Counted from the stretch's first letter, positions 8,326 to 15,820 are shown. The stretch: DNA of 21,874 nucleotides from Eshraghiella sp964576255 (GCA_964576255.1 CAZNUK010000036.1:1-21874), one strand, 5' to 3'. The notes: generated from the letters alone by a model not told the origin. Program-made: numbers and translations.

Positions 8326-8721
8326 CTAATTCACCACCTCATCATATTCCGCTTCTTCCCCATCAGTTACAGTAATAAACAAAGTATTCGGAAGACATAT
8401 AATCGTCTCACCAACCTTGCTTATTTTACCGGCATCCTCGCATATGTGGTCCTTACAGCTGGATTCTGTAACCCATGCCTTACCATCCTTGATTACAAGT
8501 TTATTAGAACCAAAAAAGGACTTATATTCATATTCTCCATCCTCTGAAAGAGACAAAACATCCACTACTTTTCCATCGGATTTAACTGTAATTGTTCCTC
8601 CTTCTCGCTCCATACCTCTGAAAACGAGAAACAGGCACAACGCTGCTAAAAGCAACGCTGCACCTAATATAAAATCAAATTTATGCGATTGTAATAATTT
8701 TTTTAGGACATTTTTCTGCAC
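8326..8721 (-). CDS. NusG domain II-containing membrane-anchored protein
   Basis: A 131-residue protein with one N-terminal transmembrane helix (F-I-L-G-A-A-L-L-L-A-A-L-C-L-F-L-V-F at about 17-34) and an extracytoplasmic NusG domain II. The family hallmark S-C-K-D-H-I-C, then G-K-I-S-K-V-G-E, then C-L-P-N is clear in the second half. Despite the name it lacks the NusG transcription-factor domains. The start is uncertain. The frame runs upstream to an ATG at 8892, but that would overlap rnfB by over 200 bases. The GTG at 8721 keeps the helix, overlaps rnfB by 41 bases and has only a weak ribosome site, so translational coupling to rnfB is likely. From memory, EetA of Listeria is similar; its place after rnfB suggests a redox role. 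Confidence 0.8.
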   Translation of the reverse strand: MQKNVLKKLLQSHKFDFILGAALLLAALCLFLVFRGMEREGGTITVKSDGKVVDVLSLSEDGEYEYKSFFGSNKLVIKDGKAWVTESSCKDHICEDAGKISKVGETIICLPNTLFITVTDGEEAEYDEVVN

Positions 8722-9472
8722 ATTTTCCACATCCAATACATTTATTTGGGTCAATAATAGGAATATTGTTATCCATGGTAATCGCACCATACTCACACTG
8801 TTTTTCGCAAAGAGTACAACCGATACAACCAACACTACATACATCCATAACGGCTTTTCCTTTGTCCTTAGAAGAACATACAACATGAGCAATATTGGTT
8901 ACAGGTCTGATTTCAATTAATCCCTTTGGACAGGCTTTGATACATTTACCACAACGTCCACATTTATCAGGGTCAATTACTGCAATTCCATTCACAATTC
9001 TGATTGCATCATTATCACATACCTTTATGCAGCTTCCAAATCCAAGACAGCCATAGCTGCAGGCTTTGGAACCTCCGTTATTAGCAAGGCTTGCCATATA
9101 ACAATCCTCCACACCGGAATATATGTAATTTTCTTTGGCTTTATCACAATCACCGGAGCATTTTACAAAAGCAGCCTTTTGTACGCCCTCTTCAACAGTA
9201 ACACCCATAATTTCAGCAATTGCCTGAGCAACAGGGTTACCACCAACAGGACAACCATCAACCGGTGCCTCACCTTTGGCTATTGCTGCTGCAAGTCCAT
9301 CACAACCTGGGAATCCACAACCACCACAGTTATTACCTGGAAGCGCCTCTCTAACAGCAACTTCTTTTTCATCTACTTCTACTTTGAGTTTTTCACCTGA
9401 AAGCCCAAGGAAAACTCCAATAAGTATACCTACGCCACCAACTATTCCGGCGGCAATTAAAATTTCTGTCAT
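8681..9472 (-). CDS. rnfB: Rnf complex subunit RnfB (polyferredoxin)
   Basis: RnfB is the iron-sulfur subunit that takes electrons from reduced ferredoxin and passes them into the Rnf complex. The 263-residue protein has an N-terminal membrane helix (about 4-24). A Fe-S domain follows with C49, C52, C57 and C74. A Cys-dense ferredoxin region comes next: C138/C142/C148/C152, C171/C174/C177/C181, C212/C216/C219/C222/C226 and C245/C248/C251/C255. Additional cysteines (105, 109, 124, 199) lie between. The number of clusters cannot be fixed by eye but is at least four. The ribosome site AAAGGCGG lies 8 bases before ATG. It is the last core rnf gene, and its 3' end overlaps the following gene. Confidence 0.97.
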   Translation of the reverse strand: MTEILIAAGIVGGVGILIGVFLGLSGEKLKVEVDEKEVAVREALPGNNCGGCGFPGCDGLAAAIAKGEAPVDGCPVGGNPVAQAIAEIMGVTVEEGVQKAAFVKCSGDCDKAKENYIYSGVEDCYMASLANNGGSKACSYGCLGFGSCIKVCDNDAIRIVNGIAVIDPDKCGRCGKCIKACPKGLIEIRPVTNIAHVVCSSKDKGKAVMDVCSVGCIGCTLCEKQCEYGAITMDNNIPIIDPNKCIGCGKCAEKCPKKIITIA

Positions 9473-9488
9473 AATTAATACCGCCTTT

Positions 9489-10064
9489 CTATATTATTCC
9501 CGAAAATCCAATAAAGGCAATTGCCATAAGACCTGCTGTTATAAGGGTTATTGGCATTCCTCTAAAGCTTTCTGGAACATCATTGTGTTCACATCTCTCG
9601 CGAACACCTGCAAGAATAACAATTGAAATTGTAAATCCAAGAGCAGTACCAAAACCATTTACAACTGAGGTAAGGATATCATACTCCTTGGATACATTGG
9701 TAAGTGCAACACCAAGAACCGCACAGTTGGTGGTAATAAGTGGCAAATACACACCGAGGGACTGATACAGTGCCGGGCTGCTTTTTTTAAGGAACATCTC
9801 AACGAACTGTACCAATGCCGCAATAAGTAAAATAAACACAATAGTATTTAAGTAAGTTAAATTTAGTGGCACTAAAACAAATTTGTATACCACACTTGTT
9901 AAAAGAGATGAAATAGTTATAACGAAAATAACTGCCATACCCATTCCACCGGCTGTTTTGATTTTCTTAGAAACACCAAGGAATGGACATAAGCCTAAAA
10001 ACTGGCTTAAAACAACGTTATTAACAAGTGCTGAACTAATAGCAATTAATAAAAGTGTTTTCAT
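9489..10064 (-). CDS. rnfA: Rnf complex subunit RnfA
   Basis: A six-helix membrane subunit of 191 residues that forms, with RnfE, the central pseudo-twofold core of the complex. The conserved N-N-V-V-L-S-Q-F-L-G-L-C-P-F-L-G stretch has C26, and the partner I-T-T-N-C-A-V-L-G-V-A has C114. In the homologous Rnf/NQR complexes these cysteines bind an intramembrane iron-sulfur centre between RnfA and RnfE. The start overlaps the rnfE stop as TAATG and has AAGGAGGG 6 bases upstream, so translation is coupled. Identity is certain from both motifs and position. Confidence 0.97.
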   Translation of the reverse strand: MKTLLLIAISSALVNNVVLSQFLGLCPFLGVSKKIKTAGGMGMAVIFVITISSLLTSVVYKFVLVPLNLTYLNTIVFILLIAALVQFVEMFLKKSSPALYQSLGVYLPLITTNCAVLGVALTNVSKEYDILTSVVNGFGTALGFTISIVILAGVRERCEHNDVPESFRGMPITLITAGLMAIAFIGFSGII

Positions 10065-10765
10065 TATTCGCCCTCCTTAGCTATATTTTTTCTACCTGCG
10101 CAGCCTGCATTAGTACATCCCACGCAACCGTCACCACGGCACATATCTTCAATCGGCATCTTTTTCTTGGTCTTAATTTTGTTCATAATAGCAACAATAG
10201 ACGCAAGAACGAAGAATGCTCCCGGTGCCATTACAAATATACTGATTGGTTCAAAGCTGGTTGGATTATTCTCCGGAATAAAGCTAAATCCAAACACAGA
10301 ACCTGCTCCAAGTATTTCTCTAAAAGCTCCCAAAACCGTAAGAGCTAAGGTAAATCCAATACCCATACCCAATCCGTCAAACATAGACAGAACCGGGCCG
10401 TTTTTAGATGCATATGCTTCTGCTCTACCAAGAATTATACAGTTAACAACAATTAACGGTATATATATTCCAAGCGATGAATACAAAGATGGTACAAAAC
10501 CTTGCATTAAAAACTCAACTATTGTTACAAAAGATGCAACAATTACAATGTATGCCGGCATTCTGACCCTGTCCGGAATGAATTTTCTCAAAAGAGAAAT
10601 CATAACATTTGAAAGTGTTAATACAACTGTAGATGCAAGTCCCATTCCAGCTCCATTAATGGCACTGGTTGTAACTGCTAATGTTGGACACATACCAAGA
10701 GTCAATACAAGTGTAGGATTTTCTTTAACAACGCCATTATACAGACGTTCAACATATTTATTCAT
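10064..10765 (-). CDS. rnfE: Rnf complex subunit RnfE with Cys-rich C-terminal tail
   Basis: The membrane partner of RnfA, 233 residues with the chosen start. Core motifs: K-E-N-P-T-L-V-L-T-L-G-M-C-P-T-L-A with C26, and V-V-N-C-I-I-L-G-R-A-E-A with C109, the expected ligands of the shared iron-sulfur centre. After the last helix a basic linker (I-K-T-K-K-K) leads to a tail not needed for the core fold. Its cysteines C209, C214, C217 and C222 are spaced C-x4-C-x2-C-x4-C and look able to bind a metal or cluster. Starts at 10771 (GTG), 10768 and 10765 (ATG) are possible; AGGAGG (10774-10779) is 8 bases from the last. It overlaps the rnfG 3' end by 8 bases. Confidence 0.96.
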   Translation of the reverse strand: MNKYVERLYNGVVKENPTLVLTLGMCPTLAVTTSAINGAGMGLASTVVLTLSNVMISLLRKFIPDRVRMPAYIVIVASFVTIVEFLMQGFVPSLYSSLGIYIPLIVVNCIILGRAEAYASKNGPVLSMFDGLGMGIGFTLALTVLGAFREILGAGSVFGFSFIPENNPTSFEPISIFVMAPGAFFVLASIVAIMNKIKTKKKMPIEDMCRGDGCVGCTNAGCAGRKNIAKEGE

Positions 10766-11366
10766 CATCACTACCTCCTATCAACTCATTAAATACTGTA
10801 ATTGCACCATTAACTCCATCTGTTACAGCTGATGTTGTTATGGTAGCACTACTGATTGCATCAATTTCATTGTCATTAACTTTACCTGTTTTGGTATATA
10901 CAACTTCATCAGCATTAATACCTACAAACTGATTTCTGAACTCGGCTTCTGCTGCTTTCATACCAAGGCCGGCAGTTTCACTGATTTCAAGAATTTCAAG
11001 ACCTGTAATGGTCCCCTCAGTATCAATACCAACTGTCATCTTAATATTACCTCCGTAGCCATCCTTATCGGTTACGGTAATAATCATTCCGATATCTTCG
11101 CCATTTGAGTTATATGCATATACAACTTCATTAAGTTCAACACCGCTAAAGCCCTTTTCTTTAAGGACCTTAGAAAGTTCTTCAACTCCATCATATTCCT
11201 TGTAGGAATCCAATTCTGAAAAAACGCTGTTATATGCTGCTATTTTGGTCTTCTCATTCTGCTTTGCAATAGGTTCTTTGGTAATCATATACACTGCGCC
11301 TAAAGCAATACCGGAAATAATTGTTATAATTGCAAGAGCAAGGGTATCTTTCAAAATCTTCTTCAT
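10758..11366 (-). CDS. rnfG: Rnf complex subunit RnfG (covalent FMN)
   Basis: A 202-residue subunit with one N-terminal membrane helix (about 9-29) and an extracytoplasmic FMN-binding domain. The flavinylation motif D169-A-I-S-S-A-T175 matches the ApbE target consensus (D, two residues, S/T, G/S, A, T), so FMN should be bound through Thr175. The G-Y-G-G-N-I-K-M-T-V-G-I segment (103-114) and G-L-E-I-L-E-I-S-E-T-A-G-L-G (122-135) are also typical of the domain. AAGGAGGT lies 6 bases before the ATG, which overlaps the rnfD stop as TAATG. No ApbE flavin transferase gene lies in the window, so it must act from elsewhere. Confidence 0.97.
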   Translation of the reverse strand: MKKILKDTLALAIITIISGIALGAVYMITKEPIAKQNEKTKIAAYNSVFSELDSYKEYDGVEELSKVLKEKGFSGVELNEVVYAYNSNGEDIGMIITVTDKDGYGGNIKMTVGIDTEGTITGLEILEISETAGLGMKAAEAEFRNQFVGINADEVVYTKTGKVNDNEIDAISSATITTSAVTDGVNGAITVFNELIGGSDDE

Positions 11367-12307
11367 TATGATACCTCCTTTGTCTTAACACCAAAGGCTC
11401 TTGGAACTGTAAATTTCTCAATAATAGGCACCAAAAGGTTGGTAAAAATAATTGCATAGGACACACCTTCTGCTGAATTACCAAAAATTCTGAACAAGCC
11501 TGTTAAAATACCAAGAATTGCTGCATAAATAACCTTACCAAGTGTACTTACAGGAGATGTTACATAATCTGTTGCCATAAAAAATGCACCAAGGATTAAT
11601 CCGCCACCACAAATATGCGCTGCAAGGAATGTAAGGTCAAAGCCCTGCCCCCCGAAAATAAGAATAAATACGGAAAACACTCCGATATACACCAATGGAA
11701 TTATAGGGGTAATAACTTTTCTAATGAAAAGATATATACCACCAATTAAAAGTGCTACCACAGAGGTTTCACCAATAACACCACTGATATTTCCTAAAAA
11801 CATTGAAAGCACATCAACAGAACCAATTCCATCTGTCTTAAGTAAAGCAAGAGGTGTCGCTCCGGTCACACCGTCATATGTAAATGTGGTCATTCTTCCC
11901 GCAAAAGAAATTAATAGAAAACACCTTGCTCCTAATGCAGGATTCATAAAATTCTGACCAAGACCACCAAAAAGCTGTTTTACAACAATAATTGCAAAAA
12001 CACTTCCAAGAACAACCATCCATAAAGGAAGTGTTGAAGGTAAATTCATACCCAGTAAAAGACCTGTAACAACTGCACTTAAATCCTTAATTGTTATAGG
12101 CTTATGCATAAGCTTCTGATATAAAAACTCTGATAAAACACATGAAGCAACTGCAACTAATAATACAACAAGTGCTCTTATTCCAAAATTAATTACGCCA
12201 AAAACACAGGCAGGCATAAGAGCAATACATACATCAAGCATGATGCGTGACGTAGAGGATTTATCCCTGACATGTGGATTCTGGGACACTTTATATTTAT
12301 CACTCAT
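11366..12307 (-). CDS. rnfD: Rnf complex subunit RnfD (covalent FMN, ion translocation)
   Basis: A polytopic membrane subunit of 313 residues with about nine or ten helices, homologous to NqrB, that carries flavin and takes part in ion pumping. The conserved K-Q-L-F-G-G-L-G-Q-N-F-M-N-P-A segment (110-124) is present. So is the flavinylation motif D145-G-V-T-G-A-T151, making Thr151 the likely FMN attachment residue. The cytoplasmic N-terminus starts S-D-K-Y-K-V-S-Q-N-P-H, as is usual. AGGAGGTG precedes the ATG, and the gene follows rnfC by 11 bases. Whether this complex moves Na+ or H+ cannot be read from sequence. Confidence 0.97.
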   Translation of the reverse strand: MSDKYKVSQNPHVRDKSSTSRIMLDVCIALMPACVFGVINFGIRALVVLLVAVASCVLSEFLYQKLMHKPITIKDLSAVVTGLLLGMNLPSTLPLWMVVLGSVFAIIVVKQLFGGLGQNFMNPALGARCFLLISFAGRMTTFTYDGVTGATPLALLKTDGIGSVDVLSMFLGNISGVIGETSVVALLIGGIYLFIRKVITPIIPLVYIGVFSVFILIFGGQGFDLTFLAAHICGGGLILGAFFMATDYVTSPVSTLGKVIYAAILGILTGLFRIFGNSAEGVSYAIIFTNLLVPIIEKFTVPRAFGVKTKEVS

Positions 12308-12318
12308 TATTACACCTC

Positions 12319-13638
12319 CTAGTTCTTTCTTGCTTCTGCAAGTATTTTTTTCTTCATAGATTTAACGGACTGGGTAACCTGTCTTTTGGCAGGACATACA
12401 TATGAACAACATCCACATTCAACACATTCCATTCCGTAATTTTTCTTAAATTCTTCCATCTCATTATGCTCCGCCATCAAAGCCAGCTTCATTGGCAAAA
12501 GATTCTGCGGACATGCAGATGCACATCTTCCACATCTGATACATGGAGAAATCTCATTAGCAGACACCTGGTCAGCTGTAAATGCCAGCACTGAAGAGCT
12601 TCCCTTAACCGCCGGAACATTCAAATCATAAAATGAAAATCCCATCATAGGACCGCCGGAAATAATCTTCTCAGGCTCTGTTTTAAAACCACCTGCGGCA
12701 TCCACTAATTCCTGCAAAGATGTACCTAAATACACCTGTAAATTCTTAGGATTAGTCACTGCATCACCGGTTACAGTTATAATTCTTGTAGTTAAAGGGC
12801 ATGCCTCATAGACTGCATGATAAATAGCATAGATTGTATCCACGTTATGAACAATACAACCTACATCAGCAGGCAATTTTTTAGAATTAATTTTTCTCTT
12901 GGTAATGGCATAAATAAGGCTTCTCTCTCCACCCTGAGGATACTTGGTCTTAAGAACCTTAACCTGAATTCTCTCCTCACCCTTAGCAGCTTCTGTAATC
13001 TTCTTAATGGCTTCAGGCTTATTATCCTCAATGCCAAAATAACCAATAGCATTAGGGAACATCTTAAGCACCATCTTAAGTCCCTTAATAAGTAATTCCG
13101 GCTGTTCAATCATTCTTCTGTAATCAGAGGTTAGATATGGCTCGCATTCAGCACCGTTAACAATAATACTGTCAATCTTATCTGGTTCCTTCGGGCTAAG
13201 CTTAACATTAGTAGGAAAACCTGCTCCACCCATACCAACAATTCCCGCAGCTTCAACCACAGAAATAATATCCTCTCTTGACATCTCTTCCGGATTCATA
13301 TTATGTATAGGCTCAGCCTTCTCATACAGATTATCATTCTCTATTATGATGGAATTAACCATTCCTCCTGTTGCAACAAGTCTTGGCTCAATTTTCTTAA
13401 CCACACCTGAAACAGAGGAATGAATATTAGCAGAAATAAAACCTGCTTTCTCTCCAATAAGCTGTCCCATAAGAACTCTGTCCCCTACATTAACAACAGG
13501 TTTGGCAGGTGCGCCAATATGCTGTGCCAATGGAAAAACCAATTCGCCAGCAGGCTTATATTCTTCAATTGGAGCATCCTTGGATAGTTCCTTACCATCA
13601 TATGGATGGGTACCACCCTTAAAAGTTAACAAACTCAA
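12319..13638 (-). CDS. rnfC: Rnf complex subunit RnfC (NADH/FMN-binding, two 4Fe-4S)
   Basis: The cytoplasmic subunit that exchanges electrons with NAD+, 439 residues and related to NuoF. Visible: the N-terminal T-F-K-G-G-T-H-P, the glycine-rich nucleotide loop G-I-V-G-M-G-G-A-G-F-P-T (132-143), N-G-A-E-C-E-P-Y (161-168), and two 4Fe-4S motifs C366/C369/C372/C376 and C405/C408/C411/C415. The C-terminus is short, without the long repeat tail of proteobacterial RnfC. The start is TTG at 13638 with AAGGAAG about 8 bases upstream; no better in-frame start is seen near the conserved N-terminus. It is the first gene of the rnf operon, and its upstream region is shared with a divergent exonuclease gene. 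Confidence 0.97.
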   Translation of the reverse strand: MSLLTFKGGTHPYDGKELSKDAPIEEYKPAGELVFPLAQHIGAPAKPVVNVGDRVLMGQLIGEKAGFISANIHSSVSGVVKKIEPRLVATGGMVNSIIIENDNLYEKAEPIHNMNPEEMSREDIISVVEAAGIVGMGGAGFPTNVKLSPKEPDKIDSIIVNGAECEPYLTSDYRRMIEQPELLIKGLKMVLKMFPNAIGYFGIEDNKPEAIKKITEAAKGEERIQVKVLKTKYPQGGERSLIYAITKRKINSKKLPADVGCIVHNVDTIYAIYHAVYEACPLTTRIITVTGDAVTNPKNLQVYLGTSLQELVDAAGGFKTEPEKIISGGPMMGFSFYDLNVPAVKGSSSVLAFTADQVSANEISPCIRCGRCASACPQNLLPMKLALMAEHNEMEEFKKNYGMECVECGCCSYVCPAKRQVTQSVKSMKKKILAEARKN

Positions 13639-13691
13639 TTACTTCACTTCCTTACAAAATTCTACATAAAAAATCTCTTTTTTACACTACA

Positions 13692-13720
13692 TTGTATTTT
13701 AGCACAAAAACTTGTATAAT
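13692..13720 (+). promoter_or_regulatory. Promoter of the plus-strand exonuclease gene
   Basis: -35 TTGTAT (13692-13697), 17-base spacer, -10 TATAAT (13715-13720). A start near 13727 gives a short leader with the GGGAG ribosome site. The -35 overlaps the -10 of the opposing rnf promoter. Confidence 0.72.
13696..13704 (-). promoter_or_regulatory. Possible rnf operon promoter (extended -10)
   Basis: Minus strand TGCTAAAAT: a -10 TAAAAT with extended TGn. The -35 at 17 bases (TTTAAT) is poor. A start near 13689 gives a leader of about 50 bases before rnfC. It is the best candidate in the 112-base divergent gap. Confidence 0.5.
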
Positions 13721-13750
13721 TAAAGCAATAAATCAAGGGAGCTGACAGTT

Positions 13751-14845
13751 GTGAAAGAATTCATTCGACCTATTTCTGCCAAATTTAATCCTGAAACAAT
13801 TTCTTCTTATAATCCGGAGGAAATTTTGTATTTTGATATAGAGACAACGGGGTTCTCTCCTGAAAAATCCACTCTGTATCTCATTGGCTGTATCTATTGC
13901 GATAAAGGGGACTATTATTCCAGACAGTGGTTTGTGGATGAACCGGCATTTGAGATGGAATCCATTGCCGCTTTTATGGAATTTATTACTAAATTCAAGG
14001 TCCTTGTTCACTATAATGGCAATGGTTTTGATATTCCTTACATAATTAAAAAATGCAACCAATACAATATTGAACATAATTTTGATAAAGTTGACAGCAT
14101 TGATATTTACAAGATAATTTCAGGCTACAAAACCCTGTTCAAAACCGCCAATATTAAGCAAAAGACAATGGAACAATTTCTTAAAATCCATCGTGAAGAT
14201 AAATATAACGGCGGAGAACTTATTAAAGTGTACAATGACTACTGTCGCAAGCCTTCCGACGAGCTTTTAAGACTTTTACTGCTTCATAATCATAACGACT
14301 TAACCGGAATGTTAGGAATTTTGCCATTGATTAATTACAGTGCTCTGCTAAATGGAGAATACTCTCTTTCCAGCATTGCACTTAACACTGGCACAACTGC
14401 GGATTCATTGGAGAAAAAGGAAGTTGTCATTACTCTATATTCCAAAAAAACTTTACCTGCAAGAGTTTCATGTGGTAATAACAATTATTATTTCATTGCC
14501 TTTGAACACTCAATTAAAATATGTGTTCAGGTCTATACCGAAGAATTAAAATTCTTCTATCCTAACTACAAGGATTACTACTATCTTCCGGAGGAAGACC
14601 GTTCAATCCATAAAAGTGTTGCTTTTTATGTGGACAAGAATTTCAGAACCAAAGCCAAGGCAGCCAATTGCTACAGTAAGAAAACAGGGATTTTTCTTCC
14701 ACAATACAAGGAAATTATTACTCCATTCTTCCGAATAGATTTTTATGACAAAATTTCTTATTTTGAATATGTTGAGGATTTCTCTGAAAATGAAACTGAG
14801 ATTCTTAAATATTGTCATCATATTTTTGAAACATTACTACCTTGA
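13751..14845 (+). CDS. RNase H-like domain exonuclease (YprB/RNase_H_2 type)
   Basis: A 364-residue protein with an N-terminal DEDD-superfamily nuclease domain, the only plus-strand gene here. The metal-binding residues are visible: D29-I-E31-T-T-G, then V-H-Y-N-G-N-G-F-D94-I-P-Y, and H-N-H-N-D183 (the family's Y-N-x-x-D position). This matches the RNase_H_2 group that includes Bacillus YprB, proposed to act as a 3'-5' exonuclease on DNA or RNA; the substrate is unknown. Residues from about 200 on have no motif I recognise. The start is GTG at 13751 with GGGAG 9 bases upstream and a strong promoter before it. It diverges from rnfC and converges with cheR. It is a single-gene unit, and a functional tie to Rnf is not suggested by anything except position. 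Confidence 0.85.
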   Translation: MKEFIRPISAKFNPETISSYNPEEILYFDIETTGFSPEKSTLYLIGCIYCDKGDYYSRQWFVDEPAFEMESIAAFMEFITKFKVLVHYNGNGFDIPYIIKKCNQYNIEHNFDKVDSIDIYKIISGYKTLFKTANIKQKTMEQFLKIHREDKYNGGELIKVYNDYCRKPSDELLRLLLLHNHNDLTGMLGILPLINYSALLNGEYSLSSIALNTGTTADSLEKKEVVITLYSKKTLPARVSCGNNNYYFIAFEHSIKICVQVYTEELKFFYPNYKDYYYLPEEDRSIHKSVAFYVDKNFRTKAKAANCYSKKTGIFLPQYKEIITPFFRIDFYDKISYFEYVEDFSENETEILKYCHHIFETLLP

Positions 14846-14925
14846 GTGGTTAGCATTAAGTGATGAGCTGATAATACATTTGGAAGCTTTGTGTTTTTTC
14901 TTATGCGGACTGCTTCACAAAATGT

Positions 14926-14974
14926 TAAGGGACATACAAATGTTTGAACAACGTGAGTTTTTGTATGTCCCTTA
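14926..14974. terminator. Long hairpin between convergent genes
   Basis: A perfect 15-bp inverted repeat (TAAGGGACATACAAA with TTTGTATGTCCCTTA, arms 14926-14940 and 14960-14974) around a 19-base loop. It starts 80 bases after the exonuclease stop and 11 bases after the cheR stop. Neither strand has a clean U-tract (minus strand continues TAACATTTTG), so it may be a weak two-way terminator or an RNA 3'-end stabiliser. The remaining 80 bases after the exonuclease gene show nothing recognisable. Confidence 0.55.
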
Positions 14975-14985
14975 TAATATCTTGA

Positions 14986-15768
14986 TTATTCTTTTACGTA
15001 GAAAAACGATTTAGGTGAGGAATAATTCAAATCTCTGTAATTAGTCATCTGCTCTGTACTACCTACAAACAATATTCCCTCCTTAACAAGTGCTGTATTA
15101 AACTTCTTATAAATATCCTGCTTTGCCTCTTCTGTAAAATATATCATAACATTTCTACACACGATAAGATGACATTTATCAATATATGGATCCTTAAGAA
15201 GATTATGCTTCCTAAATTCTACTCTTTTCTTAATCTCATCTGATATCTGGAAAGTAGAATCATTAATCTGGGTAAAATATTTTTTCTTAAATTCTTCAGG
15301 AAGTGCTGCAAGGCTGGTGGACTTATATAATCCAACTTTTGCTTTGGCAATTACCTGTTCATCAATATCTGTTGCAATAATTTTAATCTGGTGAAGAGGT
15401 AAAAACTTGGATAAAAGCATTACCAAGGAATATGGCTCATCACCTGTGGAGCAAGCTGCACTCCAGATTTTAATTCCATGTCCGAATTTGGAGATTAACT
15501 CTGGAAAAACTTTCTTTTCAAGATAATCCCACTGCTCCGGATTACGATAAAATTCCGATACATTAATTGTGAGATAGTTAACAAACTCGTCAAACAGCTC
15601 TTTGCTGGATTTGATAGCTGCAACATACTCCTTATATGACTTATATCCATGCTTATTAATCAATGTGTCAATACGACGTTTCATCTGACGTTCTTTGTAA
15701 GCATTCAAATCAATCTTAGTAAGCTGATAAATATCAGTCTTAAACTCTTCATATCCTGTTTCAAACAT
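14986..15768 (-). CDS. cheR: CheR-type chemoreceptor methyltransferase
   Basis: A SAM-dependent methyltransferase of 260 residues that methylates glutamates of chemoreceptors in the cytoplasm. The N-terminal helical CheR domain contains N-V-S-E-F-Y-R-N (69-76). The SAM-binding motif A-A-C-S-T-G-D-E-P-Y-S is at 104-114, the acidic A-T-D-I-D at 132-136, and C-R-N-V-M-I-Y-F at 204-211. I chose the ATG at 15768 because GGGAG lies 8 bases upstream. The ATG at 15783 would add five residues but has no ribosome site. No other chemotaxis genes are in the window, so it is either a dispersed che gene or serves another receptor system. It begins only 22 bases after the S1 terminator hairpin. Confidence 0.93.
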   Translation of the reverse strand: MFETGYEEFKTDIYQLTKIDLNAYKERQMKRRIDTLINKHGYKSYKEYVAAIKSSKELFDEFVNYLTINVSEFYRNPEQWDYLEKKVFPELISKFGHGIKIWSAACSTGDEPYSLVMLLSKFLPLHQIKIIATDIDEQVIAKAKVGLYKSTSLAALPEEFKKKYFTQINDSTFQISDEIKKRVEFRKHNLLKDPYIDKCHLIVCRNVMIYFTEEAKQDIYKKFNTALVKEGILFVGSTEQMTNYRDLNYSSPKSFFYVKE

Positions 15769-15789
15769 ATGTAACACTCCCATTTAGAA

Positions 15790-15820
15790 CAAAGAACCCG
15801 TTATATAAGCGGGTTCTTTG
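15790..15820 (-). terminator. Intrinsic terminator after the S1 gene
   Basis: An 11-bp stem (CAAAGAACCCG with CGGGTTCTTTG; arms 15810-15820 and 15790-15800) with a 9-base loop, followed on the minus strand by TTCTAA. The T-run is interrupted and partly within the stem (TTCTTTGTTCT), so termination may be incomplete. It begins 10 bases after the S1 stop codon. Confidence 0.75.

Noticed and set aside
8722..8892. N-terminal extension of the NusG domain II frame to the ATG at 8892
   Set aside because: It would overlap rnfB by over 200 bases and translates the rnfB ferredoxin region in another frame; the extra hydrophobic stretch has no family counterpart.
8417..8920. A 167-codon plus-strand frame opposite the NusG domain II gene and rnfB
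   Set aside because: It spans two real genes in antisense and shows no recognisable domain; long open antisense frames are common in such AT-rich coding DNA.
9276..9626. Plus-strand frame rich in S, P and T opposite rnfB/rnfA
   Set aside because: Low-complexity shadow of the Gly/Ala/Cys-rich rnfB start; no ribosome site and it crosses the rnfA/rnfB junction.
10167..10832. A 221-codon open frame on the plus strand opposite rnfE
   Set aside because: It is the mirror of a certain rnfE gene; the composition (long runs of I, T, N, P) is that of an antisense shadow, and no family motif or ribosome site supports it.
13639..13750. A riboswitch or structured leader before rnfC
   Set aside because: The predicted leader is only about 50 bases and AT-rich, with no FMN-riboswitch elements or stable fold visible.
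14745..15014. Small plus-strand frame running past the end of the exonuclease gene
   Set aside because: It begins inside the exonuclease gene, crosses the long hairpin and ends within cheR; it has no domain and no ribosome site.
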